A DNA stretch of 64,000 nucleotides from Pseudomonas viciae (GCF_004786035.1 NZ_CP035088.1:3012001-3076000); one strand, 5' to 3'; positions 1 to 8,360 are shown, counted from the stretch's first letter. Translations and numbers: made by a program. The notes: generated from the letters alone by a model not told the origin.

Positions 1-64
1 CGCGCGAACGTTCGGCGTGGTCGAGGCGGGCGGCGGCTTGTTGGATGAGGTTCTGGTCGAGCAT
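1..64 (-). CDS. hpaH: 2-oxo-hept-4-ene-1,7-dioate hydratase, N-terminal fragment cut by the window edge
   Basis: Only the first 21 codons are present, beginning MLDQNLIQQAAARLDHAER. This matches the start of HpaH, the hydratase acting late in homoprotocatechuate meta-cleavage. The ATG lies 12 bases after the stop of the preceding hpaX gene, and AGAGATC just upstream can serve as ribosome binding site. Being last in the visible hpa operon on the same strand supports the call. The rest of the gene, and probably hpaI, lies outside the window. Confidence 0.75.
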   Translation of the reverse strand, partial: MLDQNLIQQAAARLDHAERSR

Positions 65-76
65 GGCAAGGATCTC

Positions 77-1381
77 TTAGTGAGGATTGACGATGGCGGC
101 CCGGGTGCGCAGCACCAGCAGGCCGCCAAGGGCGATGAGCAGCGCCAGCACATACAGGGCCAGGCTGGCGCTCTGGGTGGTGTCGCGCATCCAACCGATC
201 AGGTAGGGGGCGAAGAACGAAGCGATGCTGCCGAAGGAGCTGATCAGGGCGATGCCGGCGGCCTGGGTGCTGTTGGACAGGAAGGCCGGTGGCAGTTGCC
301 AGAACATCGGCAACGCTGCGCTGGCGCCCATGCCGGCGACAATCAGGCCAGCCAGCACCAGGGTCGGGTTGCTGGGCGAGAGCCCGGCGAGCGCGATGCC
401 GGCCGCCGCCATCAGCAGCGGTACACACAGGTGCCAACGCCGTTCGCGATTACGATCGGAGGACCGTCCGCAGCCGATCATGAAGAAGCAGCCCGCCAGG
501 TAGGGCACGGCGCTGAGCAGCCCAACCTTGCCGTCGCTGCCGATGCCGGCGCCGTGGATCAAGGTGGGCATCCAGAAGGCCAGGGTATTGACCGCCAGCA
601 TCACCGCGAAATACACCGCCACCAGCAACCAGACCTGCGGGTTGTTGAGGATCGCCGAGAACGAGGTAATGGATTTGCCTTGCTCTTCAACGCTCAGTTG
701 TTCGCGCAGTTGCTGCTTGGCTTGCGGCGTTAGCCAACTGACCACCTCGAAACTGTCCGGCAGGCACTTGAGCACCACCAGGCCGAGCAGGATCACCGGC
801 AGCCCTTCGATGACGAACATCCACTGCCAGCCGCGCAAACCGCCAACATCATGGAAATGCTCGAGAATACCACCGGACAATGGCCCGCCGATCACCCCGG
901 CCATCGGCACGGCAATGGCGAACAGCGCGGTCACCTGGGCCCGGCGCCGAGCCGGGTACCAGCGGTTGAGAAACACCAGGATCCCCGGGAAGAAACCGGC
1001 CTCGGCCATCCCCAGCAGGAAACGCAAGACGTAGAAGCCAGCTGCGCTTTCAATCAGGAACATGCCGGTGGACAAGGCACCCCAGATCACCATCAGTGTC
1101 GCGATCCAACGGCGCGGGCCGATCCGGTCCAGGGCCATGTTGCTCGGCACGCCAAACAGCGCATAGGCGATGAAGAACAGACCGGCGCCGAAGCCGTAGA
1201 CCGTGTCGCTGAATTGCAGGTCAGCGCTCATCTGCATCTTGGCGAAGCCGATGTTGATGCGGTCCAGGTGGGCGAAGAGGTAGCAGACCAACAGCAGCGG
1301 CATCAGCCGCCAGGTGATGGTGGCATGGGTGCGGTCGTGCGCGATGGTGCCGACAGTGTCGGCGGTATTGGCTGTGCTCAT
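77..1381 (-). CDS. hpaX: 4-hydroxyphenylacetate permease, MFS anion:cation symporter family
   Basis: A 434-residue inner-membrane protein with about 12 hydrophobic segments. The loop around residues 84-90 (MALDRIGPRR) is the typical MFS signature between helices 2 and 3, and the N-terminal LDRINIGFAK segment is characteristic of the anion:cation symporter (phthalate/tartrate permease-like) branch. Its place between hpaF and hpaH points to uptake of 4-hydroxyphenylacetate or homoprotocatechuate by proton symport. The substrate is inferred from context, since related ACS transporters carry many aromatic or sugar acids. Confidence 0.82.
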   Translation of the reverse strand: MSTANTADTVGTIAHDRTHATITWRLMPLLLVCYLFAHLDRINIGFAKMQMSADLQFSDTVYGFGAGLFFIAYALFGVPSNMALDRIGPRRWIATLMVIWGALSTGMFLIESAAGFYVLRFLLGMAEAGFFPGILVFLNRWYPARRRAQVTALFAIAVPMAGVIGGPLSGGILEHFHDVGGLRGWQWMFVIEGLPVILLGLVVLKCLPDSFEVVSWLTPQAKQQLREQLSVEEQGKSITSFSAILNNPQVWLLVAVYFAVMLAVNTLAFWMPTLIHGAGIGSDGKVGLLSAVPYLAGCFFMIGCGRSSDRNRERRWHLCVPLLMAAAGIALAGLSPSNPTLVLAGLIVAGMGASAALPMFWQLPPAFLSNSTQAAGIALISSFGSIASFFAPYLIGWMRDTTQSASLALYVLALLIALGGLLVLRTRAAIVNPH

Positions 1382-1432
1382 GATTTTGTACTTTTTGTCA
1401 GAGAGGCCGAAGGGACGAGCGGGTCGGCAGGC

Positions 1433-1825
1433 TTAACGCGTCTGGGCCTTGAGGAAGGCGTGGACGTTGTTGGCCTTGAAGTTGAGCTGTTCGTGCAGCT
1501 CGATCATCTCGAACGACAGGGCCAGCAAACGTTGAGCCTGGAGTTCGGCGAAGTGCGCGGTGATCACCTCGAAGAGTTTTTCCGCGACTTTCTGGCGCGT
1601 GGCCAAATCGCGACCATGGCCGACTTTCAGCGTCATGTGGACGAAGGCGTAGTCGTGCTTGCCGTCGGCCATGCGCCAGGTGTCCAGGCGCACGCCGCGG
1701 CTGCGGATGCCGCCCAGGGGAAACACGCCGCTGTCGCCCAGCAAGGTGTGGACCTTTTCAAACAGGCCGGGCAGGTCGGCCTGTTGTTCGATGTTGTCGG
1801 TGTATTCAGCGATGAAGTGCGGCAT
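1433..1825 (-). CDS. hpaF: 5-carboxymethyl-2-hydroxymuconate delta-isomerase
   Basis: A 130-residue cytoplasmic isomerase of the tautomerase superfamily, acting after HpaE in homoprotocatechuate degradation. The start chosen gives MPHFIAEYTDNIEQQADL, with Pro2 exposed as the family's catalytic N-terminal proline. AGGAGG lies seven bases upstream of this ATG, so the in-frame start 13 codons further up is rejected. Length and sequence fit HpaF/HpcD. The gene begins 35 bases after hpaD. Confidence 0.9.
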   Translation of the reverse strand: MPHFIAEYTDNIEQQADLPGLFEKVHTLLGDSGVFPLGGIRSRGVRLDTWRMADGKHDYAFVHMTLKVGHGRDLATRQKVAEKLFEVITAHFAELQAQRLLALSFEMIELHEQLNFKANNVHAFLKAQTR

Positions 1826-1860
1826 GGAAGCCTCCTGCGACGACAGCGTGAAGCTGTTGC

Positions 1861-2718
1861 TCAAACGGGGAAAATGGCGTTGATCTGGCCGGTGCCGGAG
1901 CTGCCGAAAGGCTCGGTGATGATTTCGGCAGGCTTGTCGTAATCCGGCCCCCCGAGCAGCCCCAGAAGCATGGCGGTGTCATGCATCTTGCCTTCGCCGA
2001 AACAGTGTTCGGCGTAGTCCGGAAGCATGGCGCAGAACTCTTTCCAGCGGCCCTGGCGCCATAGCTCGACGACGTGCAGGTCGACTTGTTTGTCGAACTC
2101 GCGCGTCCAGTTATGGATATTGGCTTCGGCATTGCGATCGTCGGAGAACCGGTGCGACAGCGAGCCGGAGGCCAGCACCAGCACCTTGCGATCGCTTTTC
2201 TCGATGGCCCGGCGTACGGCGGCGCCAAAGGTGAAGCTGTCTTGCAGGCGGTGCCAGGCGCACCAGGCGGCAATCGACACAACGTTGAATTTCTGTTCTT
2301 GCGGGACGTCCATGTGCATGTAGCGCATGGGCACCAGCGTGCCGTATTCCAGCTCCAGGCTCGGGATGTTGTGGGCCAGGGTGCGCACGTCGGCGGCATT
2401 GGCCTCGGCGGCGATCAACTCGCCCAGCTCCGGGGCACCCGAGTATTCGTACTCCATGTTCTTGATGAAGTGCGGCAGCTCGTTGCTGGTGTAGATGCCT
2501 TTGAATTGTTCGCCACTGTTGACGTGATAGGCGCTGTTGACCAGCCAATGCACGTCGAACACCACGGCGGTGTCGGCGCCCAGCTCACGGGCGCGGCGCC
2601 CGATTTCCTTGTGCCCGGCAATTGCCGCGGCGCGACAGCCGTGGTGCTTGCCGGGCAGCTCCGACAGGTACATCGAGGGAACGTGGCAGATTTTCGCAGC
2701 CAGGACGACTTCGCCCAT
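1861..2718 (-). CDS. hpaD: 3,4-dihydroxyphenylacetate 2,3-dioxygenase (homoprotocatechuate ring cleavage)
   Basis: A 285-residue extradiol dioxygenase of the LigB superfamily, opening the aromatic ring of homoprotocatechuate. Recognisable blocks are MYLSELPGKHHGCR near the N-terminus, the VVFDVHWLVNSAYHVN segment with likely metal-ligand histidines, VLASGSLSHRF, and the C-terminal SSGTGQINAIFPV. The start MGEVVLAAKICHVPSMY is preceded by CAGGAGAATC, so the longer in-frame reading 37 codons upstream is unlikely. A 216-base gap holding a large hairpin separates it from hpaE, which may alter relative expression. Confidence 0.93.
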   Translation of the reverse strand: MGEVVLAAKICHVPSMYLSELPGKHHGCRAAAIAGHKEIGRRARELGADTAVVFDVHWLVNSAYHVNSGEQFKGIYTSNELPHFIKNMEYEYSGAPELGELIAAEANAADVRTLAHNIPSLELEYGTLVPMRYMHMDVPQEQKFNVVSIAAWCAWHRLQDSFTFGAAVRRAIEKSDRKVLVLASGSLSHRFSDDRNAEANIHNWTREFDKQVDLHVVELWRQGRWKEFCAMLPDYAEHCFGEGKMHDTAMLLGLLGGPDYDKPAEIITEPFGSSGTGQINAIFPV

Positions 2719-2784
2719 GATGATTCTCCTGAAAAATTGTTCTTGTTGAATCTCGGATAACGGGTGAATCGGGTCTTGATGAAC

Positions 2785-2877
2785 TGTGGCGAGGGAGCTT
2801 GCTCCCGCTCGATTGCGCAGCAATCGCAAAAAATGGGGCCGCTTCGCAGCCCAGCGGGAGCAAGCTCCCTCGCCACA
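2785..2877. repeat. REP-type long inverted repeat between hpaE and hpaD
   Basis: Two perfect 25-base arms (2785-2809 and 2853-2877, TGTGGCGAGGGAGCTTGCTC...) enclose a loop with its own small hairpin (GATTGC/GCAATC, 2811-2825). It belongs to the same GGGAGC(A/T)TGCTC family as the other intergenic hairpins in this window. It lies within a co-directional operon and is expected to form a strong RNA hairpin between hpaE and hpaD. Confidence 0.85.
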
Positions 2878-2934
2878 GGCTGTATCACTTGCACAGGTGC
2901 GTCACTTGCTACAGAGGTTCCACCCGACCTTGGG

Positions 2935-4395
2935 TCATACGCCCCACCGCGGAATGTGATGACTGCCCATGGAGATGCAAACGTTCTTGATCTCGGCGAA
3001 CACTTCAAAGCTGTACTGTCCACCTTCGCGGCCGGTTCCGGAACCCTTCACGCCGCCGAAAGGCTGGCGCAGGTCGCGCACGTTCTGGCTGTTGATGAAC
3101 ACCATGCCGGCCTCGATGCCATGGGCCAGGCGATGGGCTTTGCCGATGTCCTGGGTCCAGATGTACGACGCCAGGCCGTACTCGGTGTCGTTAGCCAGTT
3201 GCAAGGCTTCAGCTTCGTCCTTGAACGGGATCAGGCAGACCACCGGACCAAAGATTTCCTCCTGGGCGATGCGCATTTGGTTGTTCACGTCGGCGAACAC
3301 CGTCGGCTGGATGAACTGGCCGCGACTCAGGTGGGCCGGCAGGTTGGCCGGACGTTCCAGGCCTCCGGCCAGGAGGGTGGCGCCTTCTTCGATGCCGATC
3401 TTGATATAACCGGTGACCTTGTCGTAGTGGGCCTGGGTGATCATCGAGCCGACCTGTGTTTTCGGGTCCTGTGGATCGCCGACGATCAGGCGTTTGGCGC
3501 GGGCGGCGAACTCGGCGACGAACTGCGGGTAGACGCTTTCCTGGATGAAAATCCGGCTGCCGGCGGTGCAGCGTTCACCGTTGAGCGAGAAGATGGTGAA
3601 CAGGGCCGCATCAAGGGCCCGCTCAAGGTCGGCGTCTTCGAAAATCAGCACCGGCGACTTGCCGCCCAGTTCCATCGAATACTTCTTCAACCCGGCGGTC
3701 TGCATGATTTTCTTGCCGGTGGCGGTGCCGCCGGTGAAGGAAATCGCCCGCACATCCGGGTGACGCACCAGCGCGTCGCCGGCCGTGGCACCGTAGCCCT
3801 GGATCACGTTCAAGACGCCGTTGGGAATGCCGGCCTCGACGGCCAGGCGACCCAGCTCGTTGGCGGTCAGGGGCGAGAGCTCGGACATTTTCAACACGGC
3901 GGTGTTGCCCAGGGCCAGGCAGGGCGCGGTCTTCCAGGTCGCGGTCATGAACGGCACGTTCCACGGCGATACCAGCCCACAGACGCCCACCGGTTGGTAC
4001 AGGGTGTAGTTAAGCATCTGATCGTCGACCGGATACGTGTGACCGTCCATGCGGGTGCAGACTTCGGCGAAGAAATCGAAGTTGTGGGACGCCCGCGGGA
4101 TCAGCACGTTCTTGGTCTGGTGGATCGGCAAGCCGGTGTCGAGGGTTTCCAGTTCGGCCAGTTTCGGCACGTTCTGCTCGATCAGCTCGCCGAGCTTGCG
4201 CATCAACCGGGCGCGCTCCTTGGCCGGCGTATTGGCCCACTTCGGGAAAGCGTCCTTGGCCGCCGCCACGGCCTGGGCAACTTCCTCGGCACCGCCACTG
4301 GCGACTTCGCCGATGGCTTCGCCGGTGGCCGGGTTGTAGTTGACGAAAACGTCTTTGCTTTCGACCTCGCGGCCGTTGATCCAGTGCTTGATCAT
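2935..4395 (-). CDS. hpaE: 5-carboxymethyl-2-hydroxymuconate semialdehyde dehydrogenase
   Basis: A 486-residue NAD-dependent aldehyde dehydrogenase that oxidises the ring-cleavage product made by HpaD. The ALDH core is complete: SFTGGTATGK in the cofactor-binding part, catalytic Glu in MELGGKSPVL, catalytic Cys in GERCTAGSR, and EEIFGPVV near the C-terminus. The ATG giving MIKHWINGREV was chosen because AAGAGG lies about ten bases upstream. A GTG nine bases earlier overlaps the hpaG2 stop (GTGA) and is a possible coupled start adding three residues. Confidence 0.92.
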   Translation of the reverse strand: MIKHWINGREVESKDVFVNYNPATGEAIGEVASGGAEEVAQAVAAAKDAFPKWANTPAKERARLMRKLGELIEQNVPKLAELETLDTGLPIHQTKNVLIPRASHNFDFFAEVCTRMDGHTYPVDDQMLNYTLYQPVGVCGLVSPWNVPFMTATWKTAPCLALGNTAVLKMSELSPLTANELGRLAVEAGIPNGVLNVIQGYGATAGDALVRHPDVRAISFTGGTATGKKIMQTAGLKKYSMELGGKSPVLIFEDADLERALDAALFTIFSLNGERCTAGSRIFIQESVYPQFVAEFAARAKRLIVGDPQDPKTQVGSMITQAHYDKVTGYIKIGIEEGATLLAGGLERPANLPAHLSRGQFIQPTVFADVNNQMRIAQEEIFGPVVCLIPFKDEAEALQLANDTEYGLASYIWTQDIGKAHRLAHGIEAGMVFINSQNVRDLRQPFGGVKGSGTGREGGQYSFEVFAEIKNVCISMGSHHIPRWGV

Positions 4396-4400
4396 GCTGC

Positions 4401-5171
4401 TCACGCCTCTTTACGGGATGCGAAGAACTCGGCTTCGCTGACAATGTGGTTGACCAGGCGGCCGACGCCTTCCACTTCCACGATCACTTCATCACCCGGC
4501 ACGACGTCCGCCAGGCCTTCCGGCGTGCCGGTGGCGATCATGTCGCCGGGTTGCAGGGTCATGAAGCTGGACAGGTATTCGATCAGGTAGGGGATGTCGA
4601 AAATCATGTCCTTGGTGCTGCCTTCCTGGCGCAATTGGCCGTTGATCCAGGTGCGCAATTTCAGGTTGCTCGGGTCCGCTACATCCGTCACATCGACGAT
4701 CCATGGGCCGACAGGCGTCGTCGCATCGCGATTTTTCACTCGCAGGTTGGGGCGGTAGTAGTTTTCCAGGTAGTCGCGGATCGCGTAGTCGTTGCACACG
4801 GTGTAGCCGGCCAGGTAGCCCAGCGCATCCTCGCGCTTGACGTTGCGCGCGGCTTTGCCGATGACCGCCACCAGCTCGCACTCGTAGTGCATGTAGGCGA
4901 CGTTGTCGGGGCGCCAGGTCTCTTGGTTGTGGCCGGTGTAGGTGCCGGGCGACTTGATGAACACCAGGGGTTCGGTCGGCGGTTTGAACGCCAGTTCGGC
5001 GGCGTGGTCGGCGTAGTTCAGCCCGAGGGCGAACATGCTGCCGGTGGCCGGTGGCAGCCACTGGACCTGATCCTCGGTCAACAAGCGACCGTCAGCCAGG
5101 CGCACGGCATTGTGAGCTTCAACGGTGACGGCGTGGTTCTGTCCTTCAAAGCGAATGCGCGCGTGTTTCAT
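4401..5171 (-). CDS. hpaG2: HpaG2: homoprotocatechuate-pathway decarboxylase/isomerase, C-terminal-type subunit
   Basis: A 256-residue fumarylacetoacetate-hydrolase-fold protein. In E. coli, HpaG is one protein with two FAH-like halves carrying decarboxylase and isomerase activity; here the halves are separate genes. This half keeps the metal-binding E-x-E (MHYECELVAVIGK), the following GYTVCNDYAIRDY block and the C-terminal GDMIATGTPEG signature. The start MKHARIRFEGQ overlaps the hpaG1 stop by ATGA, indicating coupled translation. Confidence 0.88.
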   Translation of the reverse strand: MKHARIRFEGQNHAVTVEAHNAVRLADGRLLTEDQVQWLPPATGSMFALGLNYADHAAELAFKPPTEPLVFIKSPGTYTGHNQETWRPDNVAYMHYECELVAVIGKAARNVKREDALGYLAGYTVCNDYAIRDYLENYYRPNLRVKNRDATTPVGPWIVDVTDVADPSNLKLRTWINGQLRQEGSTKDMIFDIPYLIEYLSSFMTLQPGDMIATGTPEGLADVVPGDEVIVEVEGVGRLVNHIVSEAEFFASRKEA

Positions 5172-5845
5172 GAACGTGCTCCTGTTGCCTCGGCCACGAC
5201 GGTATTGACGAGGCGGCCCAGGCCGCTGATTTCGACTTCGACGCGGTCGCCGGGTTGTACATCGACCCGCCCCTCGGGCGTGCCGGTGATCAGCACGTCG
5301 CCGGCGTGCAGGGTCATGAATTCGCTGATCTCGGCAATCAACTGGGGAATGTTGCGAACGAAGTTGGCGGTGTTGTTTTGCTGGCAAATCTCAGCGTTTA
5401 CATACAGCGTGATTGCCAGGCTGTGGGGATCGGCAACGTTGGCACTCGGCACCAGTTCCGGGCCGATGACGCAGAAGCCGTCCCGGCACTTGGCCTTGAC
5501 GGCGGGGCGGTAGTAGCTGTCTTCCGGCAGGCTGAATTCATTGACGACCGTGTAGCCGGCCACGTAGTCCAGTGCCTCGGCGGCGCTGACGCGACTGGCC
5601 GATTTACCCATCACCACCCCCAGCGCCGGTCCCGCTTGCAGCCGTTCGCCGTGGCCAGGATGAACCACCTCGGCACCATGGTGGTTACGGGTGTTGGGCG
5701 TCTTGATGAACAACACCGGCTTGATCGGTGGCTTCTGGTAGGGCGGTTGCTCGAACTCGGCGAGGCGCTGCTTCAGCAGCCCTTGAAAGTTCAGCGCGAC
5801 CCCGAACAGGGTGCCGGTCGCGACGTCATGCAGGGCACGGCTCAT
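5168..5845 (-). CDS. hpaG1: HpaG1: homoprotocatechuate-pathway decarboxylase/isomerase, N-terminal-type subunit
   Basis: A 225-residue FAH-fold protein, first gene of the hpa operon. The start MSRALHDVATGTLFGVALN is preceded by CAGGAGACAAGC; the longer reading into the operator region is rejected. GYTVVNEFSLPED and GDVLITGTPEGRVDV match the family. Aligned with HpaG2, the E-x-E metal-ligand pair is replaced: ECELVAVIGK corresponds to GPALGVVMGK, with Gly and Ala at the Glu positions. It may therefore be structural or use a different metal site within an HpaG1/HpaG2 heteromer. Confidence 0.87.
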   Translation of the reverse strand: MSRALHDVATGTLFGVALNFQGLLKQRLAEFEQPPYQKPPIKPVLFIKTPNTRNHHGAEVVHPGHGERLQAGPALGVVMGKSASRVSAAEALDYVAGYTVVNEFSLPEDSYYRPAVKAKCRDGFCVIGPELVPSANVADPHSLAITLYVNAEICQQNNTANFVRNIPQLIAEISEFMTLHAGDVLITGTPEGRVDVQPGDRVEVEISGLGRLVNTVVAEATGARS

Positions 5846-5891
5846 GCTTGTCTCCTGGCAGTGGCAGAGTGATGAGGGCTCTGCACATATT

Positions 5892-5926
5892 GTTAATGTG
5901 TTAACAGTTATAATTAAGATGTTAAC
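5892..5926. promoter_or_regulatory. Tandem palindromic operator (likely HpaR) between hpaG1 and hpaA
   Basis: GTTAATGTGTTAAC (5892-5905) is a perfect GTTAA-N4-TTAAC palindrome. A second copy, ATTAAGATGTTAAC (5913-5926), has one mismatch. The two start exactly 21 bp apart, two helical turns. They sit 47-81 bp upstream of the hpaG1 start, in the AT-rich promoter segment. MarR-family HpaR represses the hpa meta operon in E. coli, so this is the likely HpaR operator; the assignment is inferred from position and symmetry. Confidence 0.7.
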
Positions 5927-6032
5927 TATCGTCAAGCGTGGCAAAATGGCCGGGCGCTGGTTGCCTTGCCAAATTGGGTGCAGGATGAGCGCGAGCAGGT
6001 GCCTGAATCAGAATAAAAATGAGTACTGCGTG

Positions 6033-6938
6033 ATGACCGACCGCCAGCCGATCCCGAACATCAACATTGGTCAGGTGTACGACCAGCGCTACAGCGACGC
6101 CGAGGTGCATTACGACCGGCTCGCCAACCTGGCGGGTTTTTTCGGGCGCAACATGCCGGTGCATCGTCACGATCGGTTTTTTCAGGTGCACTACGTCAAG
6201 ACCGGTACTGTGCGGGTGTATCTGGACGATCAGCAGTACGTCGAATCCGGGCCGATGTTCTTTCTCACGCCGCCGACCATCCCCCATTCCTTCGTGACTG
6301 AGGCCGACAGTGATGGGCATGTGCTGACGGTGCGCCAGCAACTGGTGTGGCAGTTGATCGACGCCGATCCAAGCCTGGCGCCAGCCGGTGTGCAGTTGCC
6401 GGCAACCTGCGTTGCGCTGGCGCAATTGGGGCCTGGGCAGGCGGGGGAGGTGCGGCGGTTGGAATACCTGTTCGAGGAATTGAGCGAGGAGGTGACGGCC
6501 GGGCGCCCGGGGCGTAGCGCGGCACTCGACGCTTTGACGCGACTGATCATGATCAGCCTGCTGCGCTTGTGCTCCAATTCCCTGGAGGCCAGGCCGGCCC
6601 GGCATGAAGACCTGAAGATCTTTCACCGCTTCAATGAGCTGATCGAGGCTCATTACCTGCAACATTGGCCACTGTCGCGTTACGCCGAGGGCATCGGCGT
6701 CACCGAGGCGCGCCTCAACGATGTCTGCCGACGTATTGCCGACCTGCCTTCCAAGCGGTTGATCATGGAGCGGCTGATGCAGGAGGCCAAGCGACTGCTG
6801 TTGTTCACCGGCAGTTCAGTCAACGAAATCTGCTACCAGCTTGGATTCAAGGACCCGGCTTATTTCAGTCGGTTTTTCCAGCGTTACTCGCAACTCACTC
6901 CTGGGGAGTATCGTCAGCGGCAATCGGGGTTGCGCTGA
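6033..6938 (+). CDS. hpaA: AraC-family activator of 4-hydroxyphenylacetate catabolism
   Basis: A 301-residue regulator with an N-terminal cupin-type sensing domain (MPVHRHDRFFQVHYVKTG and FFLTPPTIPHSF, about residues 40-95) and a C-terminal AraC double helix-turn-helix (RYAEGIGVTEARLNDVCRR, then VNEICYQLGFKDPAYFSRFF). Size and order fit HpaA, which responds to 4-hydroxyphenylacetate. The start MTDRQPIPNINIGQ was chosen by family fit; no strong Shine-Dalgarno precedes it. It is divergent from the hpaG1 operon. The 4-HPA monooxygenase genes hpaBC are not in the window. Confidence 0.85.
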   Translation: MTDRQPIPNINIGQVYDQRYSDAEVHYDRLANLAGFFGRNMPVHRHDRFFQVHYVKTGTVRVYLDDQQYVESGPMFFLTPPTIPHSFVTEADSDGHVLTVRQQLVWQLIDADPSLAPAGVQLPATCVALAQLGPGQAGEVRRLEYLFEELSEEVTAGRPGRSAALDALTRLIMISLLRLCSNSLEARPARHEDLKIFHRFNELIEAHYLQHWPLSRYAEGIGVTEARLNDVCRRIADLPSKRLIMERLMQEAKRLLLFTGSSVNEICYQLGFKDPAYFSRFFQRYSQLTPGEYRQRQSGLR

Positions 6939-7061
6939 TTGGTGGCGAGGGGGATTGCTCCCACAGAATCCCCTTCCACAGTGACATAGCGTGGCCATGC
7001 TTCTTGCAGCAACCTGGCGGCAACACTAAGCTGCCGACTCGCCCATCCAAACAGTCCGAAC

Positions 7062-7484
7062 ATGGCCACCCCCAGACCTTCACTGACCTTGACCTTGTTG
7101 CAAGCCCGCGAAGCGGCCATGGCGTTTTTTCGCCCGGCGTTGAACCAGCATGACCTCACGGAACAGCAATGGCGGGTGATCCGCATCCTGCATCAGCAAG
7201 GAGAGCTGGAAAGCCACCAGCTCGCCCACCAGGCCTGCATACTCAAGCCGAGTATGACCGGCGTGCTCAGCCGGCTGGAGCGCGATGGCCTGGTGCGGCG
7301 ACAGAAGTCGAGCCAGGATCAGCGTCGGGTCTTCGTCGGCCTGACCGAACGCGGCCAGCAGTGCTTTGTGTCGATGAGTGAGGGCATGGAAAGCAACTAT
7401 CGGCGGATTGAAGAGCAGTTTGGCGAGGAAAAAATGCAGCAACTGCTGGCTCTGCTCAATGAGCTGAAAAACATCAAGCCTTGA
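7062..7484 (+). CDS. hpaR: MarR-family repressor of the homoprotocatechuate operon
   Basis: A 140-residue winged-helix protein. Residues about 30-100 carry the MarR core: LTEQQWRVIRILHQQGELE, the recognition region CILKPSMTGVLSRLERDGLV, and the wing RRQKSSQDQRRVFVGLTERG. This is the HpaR/HpcR subfamily, which binds palindromes at hpaG promoters and is released by pathway intermediates. It is 123 bases downstream of hpaA on the same strand. Its TGA abuts the stop of the convergent gene in a shared TTGATCAA. Confidence 0.88.
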   Translation: MATPRPSLTLTLLQAREAAMAFFRPALNQHDLTEQQWRVIRILHQQGELESHQLAHQACILKPSMTGVLSRLERDGLVRRQKSSQDQRRVFVGLTERGQQCFVSMSEGMESNYRRIEEQFGEEKMQQLLALLNELKNIKP

Positions 7485-8360
7485 TCAAGGATTGGCCAGG
7501 GATTGCTTCAACTGCTTCACCAACTCGGGCGTCATGTAATGCGGTCCGTCGAACAGGTAGAGCGGATAGCCGTCATAGGCTGCCAATTGCGGCGTGAGTT
7601 CGGCCACGGTGGCTGAGCGGAAGCCACCGCCGTATTTAGGGCGGAAGGCTTCGACGATGATCCGCACGCGATCCTTGCCCAGTCGATCTCGCAAGGCATC
7701 GGCGTAGTCGCGGGCCACCGGGGCGGTGCGCGCGTAGACGCCGACGCCGTCCTGGAAAAACACTCCGATGTCGTTCGGCAACCACTGTTTGAGCCAATCG
7801 GCGGTGGCGGCAGGGCCGATATTGGCGCCGTCGTAGACGCTGATCCATAGCGGGCGTGGCAGTTTGGCCAGCAAGGCCGGCAGCTCGGTGGCACGTGCCC
7901 AACTGGGATCGACTTCGGCGGGAAAATACCAACCGGTGACATGCAGCGGCGTCGGCAACCCGGCGATGCGTTCCGACAGCGCAGCCAGTTGCTCGATGTT
8001 GTCCCGGGTGCGGTTCTCGCTGAAATAGCCGGCCAGTCCGAGGATGACATCCTGGGCCCAAGGCGTCTTGGCGATGCGCGCCCAGTCCGGCAACACCGGA
8101 ACACTGGTCAAGCCGGTGCCGGGCACGAAGGCCTGGTCGTCCACCACCGTCCATTGCACCAGCAGTTCATGCACCCCCAGTTCTTCCCAATTGCCGCTGA
8201 TGCCGACGGTCTGGTTATCCGGCTGCCAGACGATGCCGACGAGGTTCGGTGCCGCAGTGGTAGTCATTATGTAGTACGTCCCTGTACCTGCGCCGAGGAA
8301 CGCGGCCAGTAGCAGCACCGCGCCGATCTTGCGACTGACGAATTTGGCGAAGCTTTTCAA
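7485..8360 (-). CDS. Signal-anchored periplasmic TIM-barrel/DUF4434-like protein, last gene of the EPS operon
   Basis: A 291-residue protein with one N-terminal hydrophobic segment (about residues 12-32), so membrane-anchored or secreted. Beyond it, segments such as VTGWYFPAEVDPSW, PLWISVYDGANIGP, DIGVFFQDGVGVY and RIIVEAFRPKYGGG resemble the strands and acidic positions of DUF4434-type glycosidase-like barrels. The start is TTG, with AAGGGG five bases upstream and no in-frame ATG. It lies 87 bases after the nfrA-like gene and may trim or modify the exported glycan. E. coli nfrAB is followed by ybcH, of similar size; homology to YbcH is untested. Confidence 0.6.
   Translation of the reverse strand: MKSFAKFVSRKIGAVLLLAAFLGAGTGTYYIMTTTAAPNLVGIVWQPDNQTVGISGNWEELGVHELLVQWTVVDDQAFVPGTGLTSVPVLPDWARIAKTPWAQDVILGLAGYFSENRTRDNIEQLAALSERIAGLPTPLHVTGWYFPAEVDPSWARATELPALLAKLPRPLWISVYDGANIGPAATADWLKQWLPNDIGVFFQDGVGVYARTAPVARDYADALRDRLGKDRVRIIVEAFRPKYGGGFRSATVAELTPQLAAYDGYPLYLFDGPHYMTPELVKQLKQSLANP

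Noticed and set aside
2764..4590. Plus-strand open frame of 608 codons across hpaE
   Set aside because: Runs through the REP hairpin and both hpaE and part of hpaG2; those genes fit their families fully.
6019..6035. Four-codon mini frame ATG AGT ACT GCG TGA overlapping the hpaA start
   Set aside because: No ribosome binding site and too short to support; overlap of TGATG could be chance.
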